From the NCBI GenBank assembly GCA_900771335.1, contig CAAGNP010000024.1, forward strand, positions 1 to 27,913: a stretch of DNA of 27,913 nucleotides, given 5' to 3'. Positions within the stretch are counted from its first letter, which is position 1. Each line of letters begins with the position of its first letter. The position numbers and the translations under genes are program-made. Source of the DNA: Rikenellaceae bacterium. Its GTDB lineage: Bacteria > Bacteroidota > Bacteroidia > Bacteroidales > UBA932. Below, in pieces: positions 7,839 through 14,749 of the stretch. The notes beneath the pieces were generated by a model. That model saw only the letters and a program-made list of their open reading frames with translations, was not told the origin of the DNA and made no database searches.

Positions 7839-9872
7839 TTATTTCTCGAGAATCCTTCCGACTGCTTTGATAAGGGGATCTGTGCTCACTTTTGAGCCGA
7901 CAGCCTCCTCCATCCAATAATGAGGGGTAAGGGTTCCGATAGTGTAGATTCTTTTGATCTCAGAAGCGAACTCCTTATCGTTCATTCCCATGAAGTGCTC
8001 TTCAAGCTGGAACTCGATGATGTGTCCGAACGGGTAGTTTGGAAGGTACATCGGGCTGTTGACCATATGGGAGTAGATGGCCAGGATAGGAGAGTCGTGT
8101 GTTCCGAGTACTGGTTCGTAGTATTTGTTCCAGACATCACGGGCTATGCTGACCACTGCGTCTCTCAGCTGGTCGGCTGTAGCTGTAGGGTTCTCATATA
8201 GCCATTTCCATGTGTACATGTCCACAAGTGATACACCCATGATCTCGTAACATCCCCAGAAGATATCCAAAGTGGTGTTGTCATCCACCTGTTGGGGGTA
8301 TCCCAGCAGTTTTAGGTCCCTTTTCTGGAAGATAAATGCAAGGGCCTCTGTGAATGCTGTGTTTGGCACGCCATTGAGCATATAGTGATCCACATCATAA
8401 AGGCTGAGAGTCTGTTCCACATTGTGTCCGAACTCATGGACAGCGATATTGTACCCTTTGTAATCCATACCTTTTTCACCTACGCGGGTGCGGAGTCTTG
8501 CAGGCTCCCAGCGTCCAGATGCGCCCCAGGCGTGTCCCGATCCGCGGGCACCCTCCACCACTATTTTGCTGGCAAGATAATCTGCGTCACTGCGGCTGAA
8601 GCCCAAGTTGCGGAGCAGACGAGGCATGTCTTTCTCAAAAGCCTTGGCATCCGGATATAGAGTGCGGGTTTTGGCTGTGAGGACATCCTCCGATATTGCG
8701 GAGCGTGATTTGAAGCCGTCGTACCAGATGTCGTAGGGTTGAAGGTCACGGCCCAAGCGGGCTTTGATCAGTTCAGCCACTTTAGCCACCTCAGGTGAAG
8801 AGATAAGGTTTATGAACATATCTTCGATATCTTCAGCGGAGATCTCCATCCCCCCTTCGAAGTTTCTTTTGATACCGGTAGGGAGCTGTGGATTATAGGG
8901 GTCGAGAGCCTGCTCTACCTTGAATGTCTCAAGGATATGCGAGTAGCGTGTTGAGCCCTCTGCCGCGAGAGATACCTCTTTGCCATTGGCATATGCTTTG
9001 TTTGAATATGGTGCCCAGTCATAAGCAGGGTTGTTTACCACATCTGCAGGGATGCTCTGGCAGGCAATGTGCTCCATCACCTTATAGATCATCTGCTGTT
9101 TCTCAAAAGCATTTGGGACATTTGCATAGTTCGATTTGATCTCATCACGGAGATTCCAGTGTGATAGGAGGACCATATCTTCAGGGAAGAGCCTGCGGCC
9201 ATCTTCTGTGAGGAGGTGCCCCATCATGATGTTGTATCCTGCGATATAATTCTCAGAATTGCTGTAGACCTGAGAAGCCTTCTGGTTTATGTATGCAGGT
9301 ACTCTGTTGGTGAAGATGTCACCCATACGTGAATATGCCCACTCCAGACGAGACCACCCGCGGCCAAGTGTATTCTTCTCCTCAAGTGTATAGTTCGGGA
9401 AGTTAAGGGCAGTGATGAACGCCACCTTATTTGCAAACATGTCGTCAGAGAAGTGAGACGAAGGGCTGTATCCGGCAAAAACATAGTCGATGTCGGTAAG
9501 CTCTGAACCTGTAAGATGGACCGGGAGCTGAAGCCTTACCGAGATCTGGTTAGATGTACCGAAAAGGACCTCAAATGCAGTTGACAGCTTTTCGAAAAGT
9601 ACCTCTTTTGCTTTGTCATCGGACATGATGTTCCCCTCCACAAACTCTACAAACTCCATCTCGGTACCATCCTCAGCTCTCCATAGAGAAGCTGCCTGTC
9701 TGATACCTTTCTCGACCAAGGACTTGTCGGTCAAATCTGTTTTCACCTCCTGAATAGCCTTCTGGATAGTGGCTTGGGAAATATTGGACATATCTGAATT
9801 GTTCTGCTGCTGGCATCCCCCAAAAACGAGGAGGAAAAAGCCAAATAAGATTGGTAATAAATGTTTCTTCAT
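7839..9872 (-). CDS. Lipoprotein metallopeptidase, M3-like (HEFGH gluzincin)
   Basis: From ATG 9872 the protein is 677 residues. The frame is open further upstream, but only this start gives a signal peptide with lipobox (LVFGGC, Cys20). The zinc site is HEFGH at residues 479-483, with a probable third ligand Glu509 in NTAFTEALAF, 30 residues after the first His. The HEFGH motif and the mostly helical sequence fit the M3/thimet-like peptidases, but the overall sequence is not a standard M3 oligopeptidase and the assignment is by motif. It is likely tethered to a membrane and cuts peptides in the periplasm or outside. A TATTTTTG element lies only 7 bases before the start codon. sdaA follows after 7 bases. 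Confidence 0.75.
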   Translation of the reverse strand: MKKHLLPILFGFFLLVFGGCQQQNNSDMSNISQATIQKAIQEVKTDLTDKSLVEKGIRQAASLWRAEDGTEMEFVEFVEGNIMSDDKAKEVLFEKLSTAFEVLFGTSNQISVRLQLPVHLTGSELTDIDYVFAGYSPSSHFSDDMFANKVAFITALNFPNYTLEEKNTLGRGWSRLEWAYSRMGDIFTNRVPAYINQKASQVYSNSENYIAGYNIMMGHLLTEDGRRLFPEDMVLLSHWNLRDEIKSNYANVPNAFEKQQMIYKVMEHIACQSIPADVVNNPAYDWAPYSNKAYANGKEVSLAAEGSTRYSHILETFKVEQALDPYNPQLPTGIKRNFEGGMEISAEDIEDMFINLISSPEVAKVAELIKARLGRDLQPYDIWYDGFKSRSAISEDVLTAKTRTLYPDAKAFEKDMPRLLRNLGFSRSDADYLASKIVVEGARGSGHAWGASGRWEPARLRTRVGEKGMDYKGYNIAVHEFGHNVEQTLSLYDVDHYMLNGVPNTAFTEALAFIFQKRDLKLLGYPQQVDDNTTLDIFWGCYEIMGVSLVDMYTWKWLYENPTATADQLRDAVVSIARDVWNKYYEPVLGTHDSPILAIYSHMVNSPMYLPNYPFGHIIEFQLEEHFMGMNDKEFASEIKRIYTIGTLTPHYWMEEAVGSKVSTDPLIKAVGRILEK

Positions 9873-9879
9873 AATGCTA

Positions 9880-9887
9880 CAAAAATA
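9880..9887 (-). promoter_or_regulatory. Promoter -7 element of the M3-like lipoprotein and sdaA operon
   Basis: On the minus strand this reads TATTTTTG, matching TAnnTTTG. It ends 7 bases before ATG 9872, so the transcript would have a leader of only a few bases. The nearest upstream TTG is about 23 bases away, slightly longer than usual. Confidence 0.4.
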
Positions 9888-9928
9888 GTAAAATTCGCTA
9901 ATTTTACCCTCAATTAATAAGATTGGAG

Positions 9929-11254
9929 ATGAATACAATATTGGTAGCGCTTTTAGCTTTTGTAGTGGGCGGCACAGCGGCAGCCCTGGCGGTAAACAGG
10001 ATTCTTAAGAGCAAAGGGGAGGCGGCCCTTGCGGAGAAGGATGCAGAGCTCTCTGCCAAGGAGGGTGAGGCTATGTCGCTGCGCAATGACCTTGTAGAGC
10101 TCCGCATTTCAGAGGCCAATCTACGTAAGGAGGTGGAACTTCTACGTGAAAGTGCCATAGAGAATGACAAGCGCAACAAAGCGCAGTTACAGGAGCAAAT
10201 GGAGGCCCTCAAACTGGCATTCGGGGAGTCTGCCAACAAAATTTTCGAAGAGAAAGCCAAGGGTCTGGCACAGGCCAATGAAAAGGAGATCAAGACCATT
10301 CTTGATCCTTTGAAGGAGAAGATGGAGGAGTTCCGTCAGGAGGTGAAGGACTCCAAGGAGAAATCAATCAAGAACTCAGCCTCTTTGGAGGAGCAGATAA
10401 AGGCTATGATGGAGCGGGCTGCAACCCTGGGACAGGAGGCTAATCATTTGGCAACTGCCCTTAAGGGCAATAACAAAGTGCAGGGCAATTGGGGTGAGAC
10501 CCACCTCGAGAAGCTTCTTCAGGATTACGGTTTCACCGAGGGTGTAGATTATGTAAAGCAGGAGCTGGTCAGAGATTCACTCAATCAGGCTGTACGCAAT
10601 GAGGAGACAGGTCGCAAGATGATTCCAGATTTCACCCTCACATTCCCTGACAATAAAGTGGTGGTAATAGACTCAAAAGTGAGCTTCACTGCATATCTTG
10701 ACTATTGTAATGCAGAGGATGAAGTATGTCGTGAGGGCGCTCTTGGCCGTCATATCGAGAGTGTCCGTGCCCATATAAAGGAACTTTCACGCAAGGACTA
10801 TTCACACGGGCTTTCCAAAGGAAATAAAGAGAGTCTCAAATATGTCATTATGTATGTCCCCAATGAGACCGCTTTTCAGCTCTTTTTCAGGGATCATCAG
10901 GATGAGTGGAGAGAGGCATTTGACAAAGGTGTCATTGTAACAGGTGATTTATACCTTATCACCATGCTTAAGATCATTCGTCTTACCTGGGATGAGAATA
11001 CCCGTAGGCAAAATTCAGAGAAGATTCTCGAGACGGCATCCGAACTTGTAAATCGGGTAGGTGCCTTTGTAGAGGTATTTGAGGGTATCGGTACAGGAAT
11101 AAAGAAGATGGAGGACAGCTTCGAAGCGGCAAAATCAAAACTCTATGGACGACAATCCATCGCCACCACCCAGAACAAACTTGTCAAAATGGGTGTGGAG
11201 TGCAAGAAACCTATACAGCTCCCCTCGTCGGCACTTCCAGAAGGGGCGGAGTAG
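9929..11254 (+). CDS. rmuC: RmuC family protein (DNA recombination limiting protein)
   Basis: From ATG 9929 the protein has 441 residues; a TTG at 9923 is the alternative start. Residues 3-22 form a membrane anchor. A long charged coiled coil (about 25-165) follows, then the conserved RmuC domain (KVQGNWGETHLEKLLQDYGF, then PDFTLTFPDNKVVVIDSKVS), which resembles a restriction-endonuclease fold. In E. coli, RmuC limits inversions at short inverted repeats, and its biochemical activity is not settled. That role is notable because inverted-repeat-rich elements lie just downstream, though this may be coincidence. It is transcribed divergently from the M3-like lipoprotein, with only 56 bases between the two start codons. 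Confidence 0.93.
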   Translation: MNTILVALLAFVVGGTAAALAVNRILKSKGEAALAEKDAELSAKEGEAMSLRNDLVELRISEANLRKEVELLRESAIENDKRNKAQLQEQMEALKLAFGESANKIFEEKAKGLAQANEKEIKTILDPLKEKMEEFRQEVKDSKEKSIKNSASLEEQIKAMMERAATLGQEANHLATALKGNNKVQGNWGETHLEKLLQDYGFTEGVDYVKQELVRDSLNQAVRNEETGRKMIPDFTLTFPDNKVVVIDSKVSFTAYLDYCNAEDEVCREGALGRHIESVRAHIKELSRKDYSHGLSKGNKESLKYVIMYVPNETAFQLFFRDHQDEWREAFDKGVIVTGDLYLITMLKIIRLTWDENTRRQNSEKILETASELVNRVGAFVEVFEGIGTGIKKMEDSFEAAKSKLYGRQSIATTQNKLVKMGVECKKPIQLPSSALPEGAE

Positions 11255-11334
11255 CCGGAACAGCAGCCAGAGCCGGGGACAGGCTCACAACAGTTGCTGT
11301 GGCCAGGGCTGCTGAAGCGAAAATATCTTAAACG

Positions 11335-11462
11335 AAATTACTGTGCGCATTTTCGGTCCTCCAAGGACCTTTTTGCGCACAGTCCACCTTTCAAAAGCCG
11401 GACTGTGCGCAATAACCCCCGCCACAGAGTATTCTGAGCGGGGGTCCTGCGTCTAGTCCCTT
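11335..11462 (+). repeat. REP-like structured repeat, copy A (degenerate)
   Basis: This 128-base element matches copy B (13014-13141) without gaps. By hand alignment it is about 104/128 identical overall and 83/92 over 11371-11462. It contains a perfect 13-bp stem (11373-11385 with 11400-11412, 14-base loop) and an 8-bp GC-rich stem (11415-11422 with 11438-11445). Its left arm ACTGTGCGCA (11340-11349) can also pair with 11374-11383, around a small GGTCCT/AGGACC hairpin, so two folds compete. The right arm TGCGTCTAGTCCC is kept but the left arm no longer complements it. It lies between the 3' ends of rmuC and hsp20. The gap before it also holds an 8-bp stem (11261-11268 with 11307-11314) of no clear role. 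Confidence 0.8.
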
Positions 11463-11475
11463 GGTTTCCTATGGG

Positions 11476-11913
11476 CTACTTGATCTCTATCATACGCTGT
11501 TTTGAAGGTGCCGGGTCTTTGTGATCCTTTGGAATCTCGATATGGAGAACTCCATGCTTCATTCTTGCCTCGATTTTATCCTCCATGATATTCTCAGGTA
11601 GTAGAAGTTTGTGTTCATACTTTGAGTAAGAGAACTCTCTGCGAAGGTATTTGCCATCTTTGCCATCATCTTTATGTTCCCCTTTTTTCTCCATGGACAC
11701 GACCAGATGGTTGTCATTTACTGAAATTTTGAAATCTTCTTTTGACATCCCAGGGGCAGCAAGCTCCACTTTATACTCTTTATCTGTCTCAATCACATTT
11801 ATAGCTGGTGTGTGGTTGTGTACAAGTCTGTTTATATTGAGTCCATCGTAGTCAAAGAAGTCATTGAATATACTGGGTAACCAGTTTTGGTTTTTCCTTA
11901 TTGAAGGTACCAT
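11476..11913 (-). CDS. Small heat shock protein, Hsp20/alpha-crystallin family
   Basis: The protein has 145 residues. The N-terminal arm (WLPSIFNDFFDYDG) is followed by an alpha-crystallin domain at about 36-125, with the conserved AAPGMSKEDFKISV and the GVLHIEIPK end. The C-terminal IEI near the terminus is the IxI motif used for oligomer assembly. It binds unfolding proteins in the cytoplasm without ATP. The start is preceded by AAAGGAGAT with 6 bases to ATG, an unusually strong Shine-Dalgarno for Bacteroidetes. A near-match promoter (TAAATTTA) lies farther upstream. No CIRCE-like operator is visible. The gene sits between repeat copies A and B together with the RAYT-like gene, which is transcribed away from it. 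Confidence 0.93.
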   Translation of the reverse strand: MVPSIRKNQNWLPSIFNDFFDYDGLNINRLVHNHTPAINVIETDKEYKVELAAPGMSKEDFKISVNDNHLVVSMEKKGEHKDDGKDGKYLRREFSYSKYEHKLLLPENIMEDKIEARMKHGVLHIEIPKDHKDPAPSKQRMIEIK

Positions 11914-11980
11914 AATTATCTCCTTTTTTTTAATTGTTAATTCGTAATAGCAAAAGACAAATAGTGTACCATAAATTTAC

Positions 11981-11988
11981 TATATTTG
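11981..11988 (+). promoter_or_regulatory. Possible promoter -7 element toward the RAYT-like gene
   Basis: TATATTTG matches TAnnTTTG on the plus strand. The leader to ATG 12121 would be about 130 bases, and no -33 TTG is found. The stretch from 11914 to 12120 holds nothing else I can identify. Confidence 0.3.
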
Positions 11989-12120
11989 TTTTGGACATAA
12001 TGCAGACGATTTACGGCCCAATGGTTACAGGGTTTCCATTTTTTAGCTCTGGTTCTCAGATGGCATTATGATTTCATTCAGGGATTAGTTGTAACCGGTC
12101 AATCACTTAATCTTAATTAG

Positions 12121-12993
12121 ATGGAGGGAAGGAGGTTTTTTCATGTGTGCACGAATGGTAGTGATCTATCGTGGATGTTCAAGGATGATGCTGACTTTAT
12201 TGGTGGCGTCAATCGTGTCGGAATCTGTGTAATCAAGACAGATGTTTCAGTAATCGCTTTTATCCTAATGGACAATCATGTTCATTTTGTACTTTATGGT
12301 ACCATGCCCATGTGTAAGAAGTTTATCAATAGATACAAACAGCTTACAGGCAGGTGGATTTTTGAAAAATATGGAGATCAGGGGCATATCGCCGATGTGG
12401 GAACAACTATAGTGGCCATCAATTCAGAAGAGCAGTTAGTTGAGGAGATTGCCTATATAGACAGAAATAGCATAGCAGCAGGCTACAAATATCTTCCTAC
12501 TGAGTATCCATGGGGCTCAGCAAGATATATGTTTAAGGATGTCACCTCTTCATCAAGAATGAACTACCGTAAGGTCAGACATTTAACAGATAGAGAAAGG
12601 AGTGAAACAACTAGTTCCAGAACAAATGTCCCATCTGAATGGGAGGTAGACCCAATGGGTATGATTAACGTCAAATGTTTTATTGACATCAAAATAGCGG
12701 AGTCTCTGTTCAAAACACCTAACCGTTATATTTATTACCTGTCAAAAAAAGTGGAGGGTAACGTAGAGTTGAGGCTTGCACAGGGGATTAAATCTTTTAT
12801 TCCAGATAAGGAGATGAGGAAAATAGTAGATGATCTTGCTATGGATATGTTTGGAATCTCTAAAAGAACACTCCTGGACCTGAAATCACGAATCTTGATA
12901 GCCAAGAGGCTCAGATATGAGTATGCATCCACTCCGAAGCAGATAGCCAGACTTCTTCGGGTAGATGTGGAGTTTCTGAAAGGATTTGTCTAG
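12121..12993 (+). CDS. REP-associated tyrosine transposase-like protein (RAYT, Y1/HUH family)
   Basis: The protein has 290 residues. The HUH motif is MDNHVHFVLYG (His53, His55). The likely nucleophile is Tyr72 in NRYKQLTGRW. The family signature YIDRNSIAAGYKYLPTEYPWGSARY matches the YxxRNPxxAGL...YPWSSY block of IS200-like/RAYT proteins. The C-terminal part (about 210-290, with KRLRYEYASTPKQIARLLR) resembles a DnaA-C/HTH DNA-binding segment, as in several RAYT groups. RAYTs nick and join single-stranded DNA at REP hairpins and are usually single-copy, vertically kept genes rather than insertion sequences. No terminal inverted repeats of an IS flank it. A REP-like element begins about 20 bases after its stop and a second copy lies 650-790 bases upstream, in support of the assignment. 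The activity is inferred. Confidence 0.85.
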   Translation: MEGRRFFHVCTNGSDLSWMFKDDADFIGGVNRVGICVIKTDVSVIAFILMDNHVHFVLYGTMPMCKKFINRYKQLTGRWIFEKYGDQGHIADVGTTIVAINSEEQLVEEIAYIDRNSIAAGYKYLPTEYPWGSARYMFKDVTSSSRMNYRKVRHLTDRERSETTSSRTNVPSEWEVDPMGMINVKCFIDIKIAESLFKTPNRYIYYLSKKVEGNVELRLAQGIKSFIPDKEMRKIVDDLAMDMFGISKRTLLDLKSRILIAKRLRYEYASTPKQIARLLRVDVEFLKGFV

Positions 12994-13011
12994 CATGAAT
13001 TGGGCTGTTCG

Positions 13012-13143
13012 CGAAGGGACTGGACGCAAAAAGGGCCCTGCAAGGCCACTTTTGCGCACAGTCCACCTTTCGAGGGCCGGACTGTGCGCAAGCACCCCCG
13101 CCACAGACTACTCTGGGCGGGGGTGCTGCGTCTAGTCCCTTTG
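13012..13143 (+). repeat. REP-like structured repeat, copy B (intact, cloverleaf-like)
   Basis: This element lies between the convergent ends of the RAYT-like gene and rpsC. An outer 15-bp stem pairs 13014-13028 with 13127-13141 (one G-T pair), extendable by two more pairs to 13012/13143. Inside are a perfect 13-bp hairpin (13052-13064 with 13079-13091, 14-base loop) and a perfect 11-bp hairpin (13092-13102 with 13116-13126). A third, weaker arm pairs GCAAAA (13026-13031) with TTTTGC (13050-13055) around GGCC/GGCC and competes with the outer stem and the 13-bp hairpin. Differences from copy A fall in loops, in the left arm, in the 13029-13049 segment and at the ends of the GC-rich stem, where B pairs and A does not. 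B therefore looks like the intact form. Confidence 0.85.
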
Positions 13144-13172
13144 AATTAATCTTTAACGCATCGGATAGCTCG

Positions 13173-13213
13173 AGCAATAAAATAAAAAGGGTGACCCGTG
13201 TGAGTCACCCTTT
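13173..13213 (-). terminator. Rho-independent terminator of the ribosomal protein operon
   Basis: On the minus strand AAAGGGTGAC (13213-13204) pairs with GTCACCCTTT (13195-13186) around 8 bases, followed by TTATTTTATT. It lies about 50 bases after the rpsC stop. Confidence 0.88.
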
Positions 13214-13222
13214 GTATTTGAG

Positions 13223-13243
13223 ATACCCGAGCGTGTCGGGTAT
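13223..13243 (-). other. Second hairpin between rpsC and its terminator
   Basis: ATACCCGA (13223-13230) pairs with TCGGGTAT (13236-13243) around a 5-base loop. It has no T-run and is 21 bases from the rpsC stop. It may protect the mRNA 3' end or assist termination. Confidence 0.45.
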
Positions 13244-13264
13244 GACGTTTACTACAGTGTAGAA

Positions 13265-14014
13265 CTATTTGTTGTTCTTTCTGTCACCGCCTTTGCGACC
13301 ACGACCACCACGACGTTCGCCACGTTGGTTGTTACCTTGAGCAGCTGTAGCGTTTGCTGATACACCTGCGTTAGGAGAAAGGTCACGTTTGCCGTAAACT
13401 TCACCGTTGCAAATCCATACTTTAACACCAAGTACACCCACTTTAGTGTGAGCCTCAGCCAAAGCATAGTCGATGTCTGCACGGAAAGTGTGAAGAGGAG
13501 TACGACCCTCTTTGTAAAGCTCGCTTCTTGCCATTTCAGCACCACCAAGACGACCGCTGATAAGTACTTTGATACCTTCAGCACCTACGCGCATTGTAGA
13601 CGCGATAGCCATTTTGATAGCTCTACGGTAAGATACACGACCTTCCACTTGACGAGCGATATTGTTTGCTACGATGTTTGCATCAACCTCAGGTCTCTTA
13701 ACCTCGAAGATGTTGATTTGAACCTCTTTGTTAGAGATTTTCTTCAATTCTTCTTTTAGTTTGTCTACCTCTTGACCGCCTTTACCGATGATAACACCTG
13801 GACGAGCAGTGTGGATGGTAACAGTGATAAGTTTAAGAGTTCTTTCAATTACGATTTTTGAAAGGTTAACCTTAGAGATACGAGCATTAAGATATTCACG
13901 AATCTTAGCATCTTCCAAGATTCTGCTTGCGTAATCGGTTCCACCGTACCAGTTAGAGTCCCAACCGCGGATAATACCAATTCTGTTGCTTATAGGATTA
14001 GTTTTTTGTCCCAT
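13265..14014 (-). CDS. rpsC: 30S ribosomal protein S3
   Basis: The protein has 249 residues and starts MGQKTNPISNRIGIIRGW, the S3 signature. The KH domain (VIIGKGGQEVDKL) is at about residues 73-85, and the C-terminal domain (GVKVWICNGEVYGK) precedes a Gly/Arg/Lys-rich tail from about 225. S3 lies at the mRNA entry of the small subunit. Its ATG shares one base with the rplV stop (TAATG), so the two are translationally coupled. A good Shine-Dalgarno (AAGGAGG) lies in the rplV end. In the usual S10 operon rplP follows; here a terminator and a repeat follow instead. Confidence 0.98.
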   Translation of the reverse strand: MGQKTNPISNRIGIIRGWDSNWYGGTDYASRILEDAKIREYLNARISKVNLSKIVIERTLKLITVTIHTARPGVIIGKGGQEVDKLKEELKKISNKEVQINIFEVKRPEVDANIVANNIARQVEGRVSYRRAIKMAIASTMRVGAEGIKVLISGRLGGAEMARSELYKEGRTPLHTFRADIDYALAEAHTKVGVLGVKVWICNGEVYGKRDLSPNAGVSANATAAQGNNQRGERRGGRGRKGGDRKNNK

Positions 14015-14439
14015 TATAGTTCCTCCTTAGCTACGGTTTGATTTTTAACACCAAGTACAACAGTCACGTGGTTAGAGCGTTTGCGGATACGAGCAGCGCG
14101 TCCTTGTGGAGCTGTACGAATACGTTTTAGAGAGCGGCCTTGACCTACCATGATAGTTTTCACGATAACGTTGCCGTTTTCAAGTTCTTTACGGTCAGCC
14201 TCATTTTTAGCCTCCCAGTTAGCGATAGCTGAACGAAGAAGAACTGATACGCGTGAAGCTGCCTCTTTCTTAGTGTATTTCAAGATATCCAAAGCACGGT
14301 TTACTTCCATACCTCTTACCATGTCAGCCACAAGGCGCATTTTGCGAGGAGATGTAGGTACATCGTTAAGCTTTGCGATAGCTGTTACCTTTTTTATTTC
14401 TTTTAGCCTATCGGCCATTTCTTTTTTACGAGATCCCAT
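14014..14439 (-). CDS. rplV: 50S ribosomal protein L22
   Basis: The protein has 141 residues and contains the L22 core: AKLNDVPTSPRKMRLVADMVRGM, then RSAIANWEAKN, and the basic beta hairpin GQGRSLKRIRTAPQGRAARIRKR that lines the exit tunnel. The start at 14439 (MGSRKKEMADRL) matches the N-terminus typical of Bacteroidetes L22; an internal ATG at 14418 is the alternative. It ends in a 1-base overlap with rpsC. Confidence 0.97.
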   Translation of the reverse strand: MGSRKKEMADRLKEIKKVTAIAKLNDVPTSPRKMRLVADMVRGMEVNRALDILKYTKKEAASRVSVLLRSAIANWEAKNEADRKELENGNVIVKTIMVGQGRSLKRIRTAPQGRAARIRKRSNHVTVVLGVKNQTVAKEEL

Positions 14440-14463
14440 TATTGTAACTCTTTACTTAAATGA

Positions 14464-14730
14464 TTAACGATTACCCGAGTGACCTTTGAAGGTTCTAGTC
14501 GGTGCAAATTCGCCGAGTTTGTGACCCACCATGTTCTCAGTAACATATACAGGAATAAACTTGTTCCCGTTATGAACAGCGATAGTGTGACCGACAAAGT
14601 CGGGAGAGATCATACTGGCGCGAGACCAGGTTTTGATTACTTCTTTTTTCATTGTTCCTTCATTCATTGCGATAACTCTTTTCTCAAGAGCAGCTTGAAT
14701 ATAAGGACCTTTTCTAAGTGAACGACTCAT
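14464..14730 (-). CDS. rpsS: 30S ribosomal protein S19
   Basis: The protein has 88 residues, starting MSRSLRKGPYIQAALEKRV. The conserved KTWSRASMISPDFVGHTIAVHNG, then MVGHKLGEFAPTR, are complete. S19 binds the head of the small subunit together with S13. It lies 24 bases before rplV and 19 bases after rplB, with an AAAGGAAT ribosome-binding-like sequence upstream. Confidence 0.98.
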   Translation of the reverse strand: MSRSLRKGPYIQAALEKRVIAMNEGTMKKEVIKTWSRASMISPDFVGHTIAVHNGNKFIPVYVTENMVGHKLGEFAPTRTFKGHSGNR

Positions 14731-14749
14731 ATTACTTTAGTTTATTCCT

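Noticed and set aside
9873..9938. N-terminal 22-residue extension of the M3-like lipoprotein
   Set aside because: It would bury the signal peptide and lipobox, runs through a promoter-like element and overlaps the rmuC start.
11261..11314. 8-bp stem CAGCAGCC/GGCTGCTG after rmuC as a terminator
   Set aside because: The loop is 38 bases and no T-run follows. It may be chance or a remnant of repeat DNA.
12121..12993. RAYT-like gene as a standard insertion sequence
   Set aside because: No terminal inverted repeats or target duplications flank it. The flanking repeats are direct and shaped like REP elements, and the reading frame is intact.
11335..13143. CRISPR array or tandem repeats
   Set aside because: There are only two copies, about 1.7 kb apart, with genes between them.
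13252..13584. Open frame of 110 residues antiparallel to or out of frame with rpsC
   Set aside because: It is a low-complexity shadow of rpsC in another frame.
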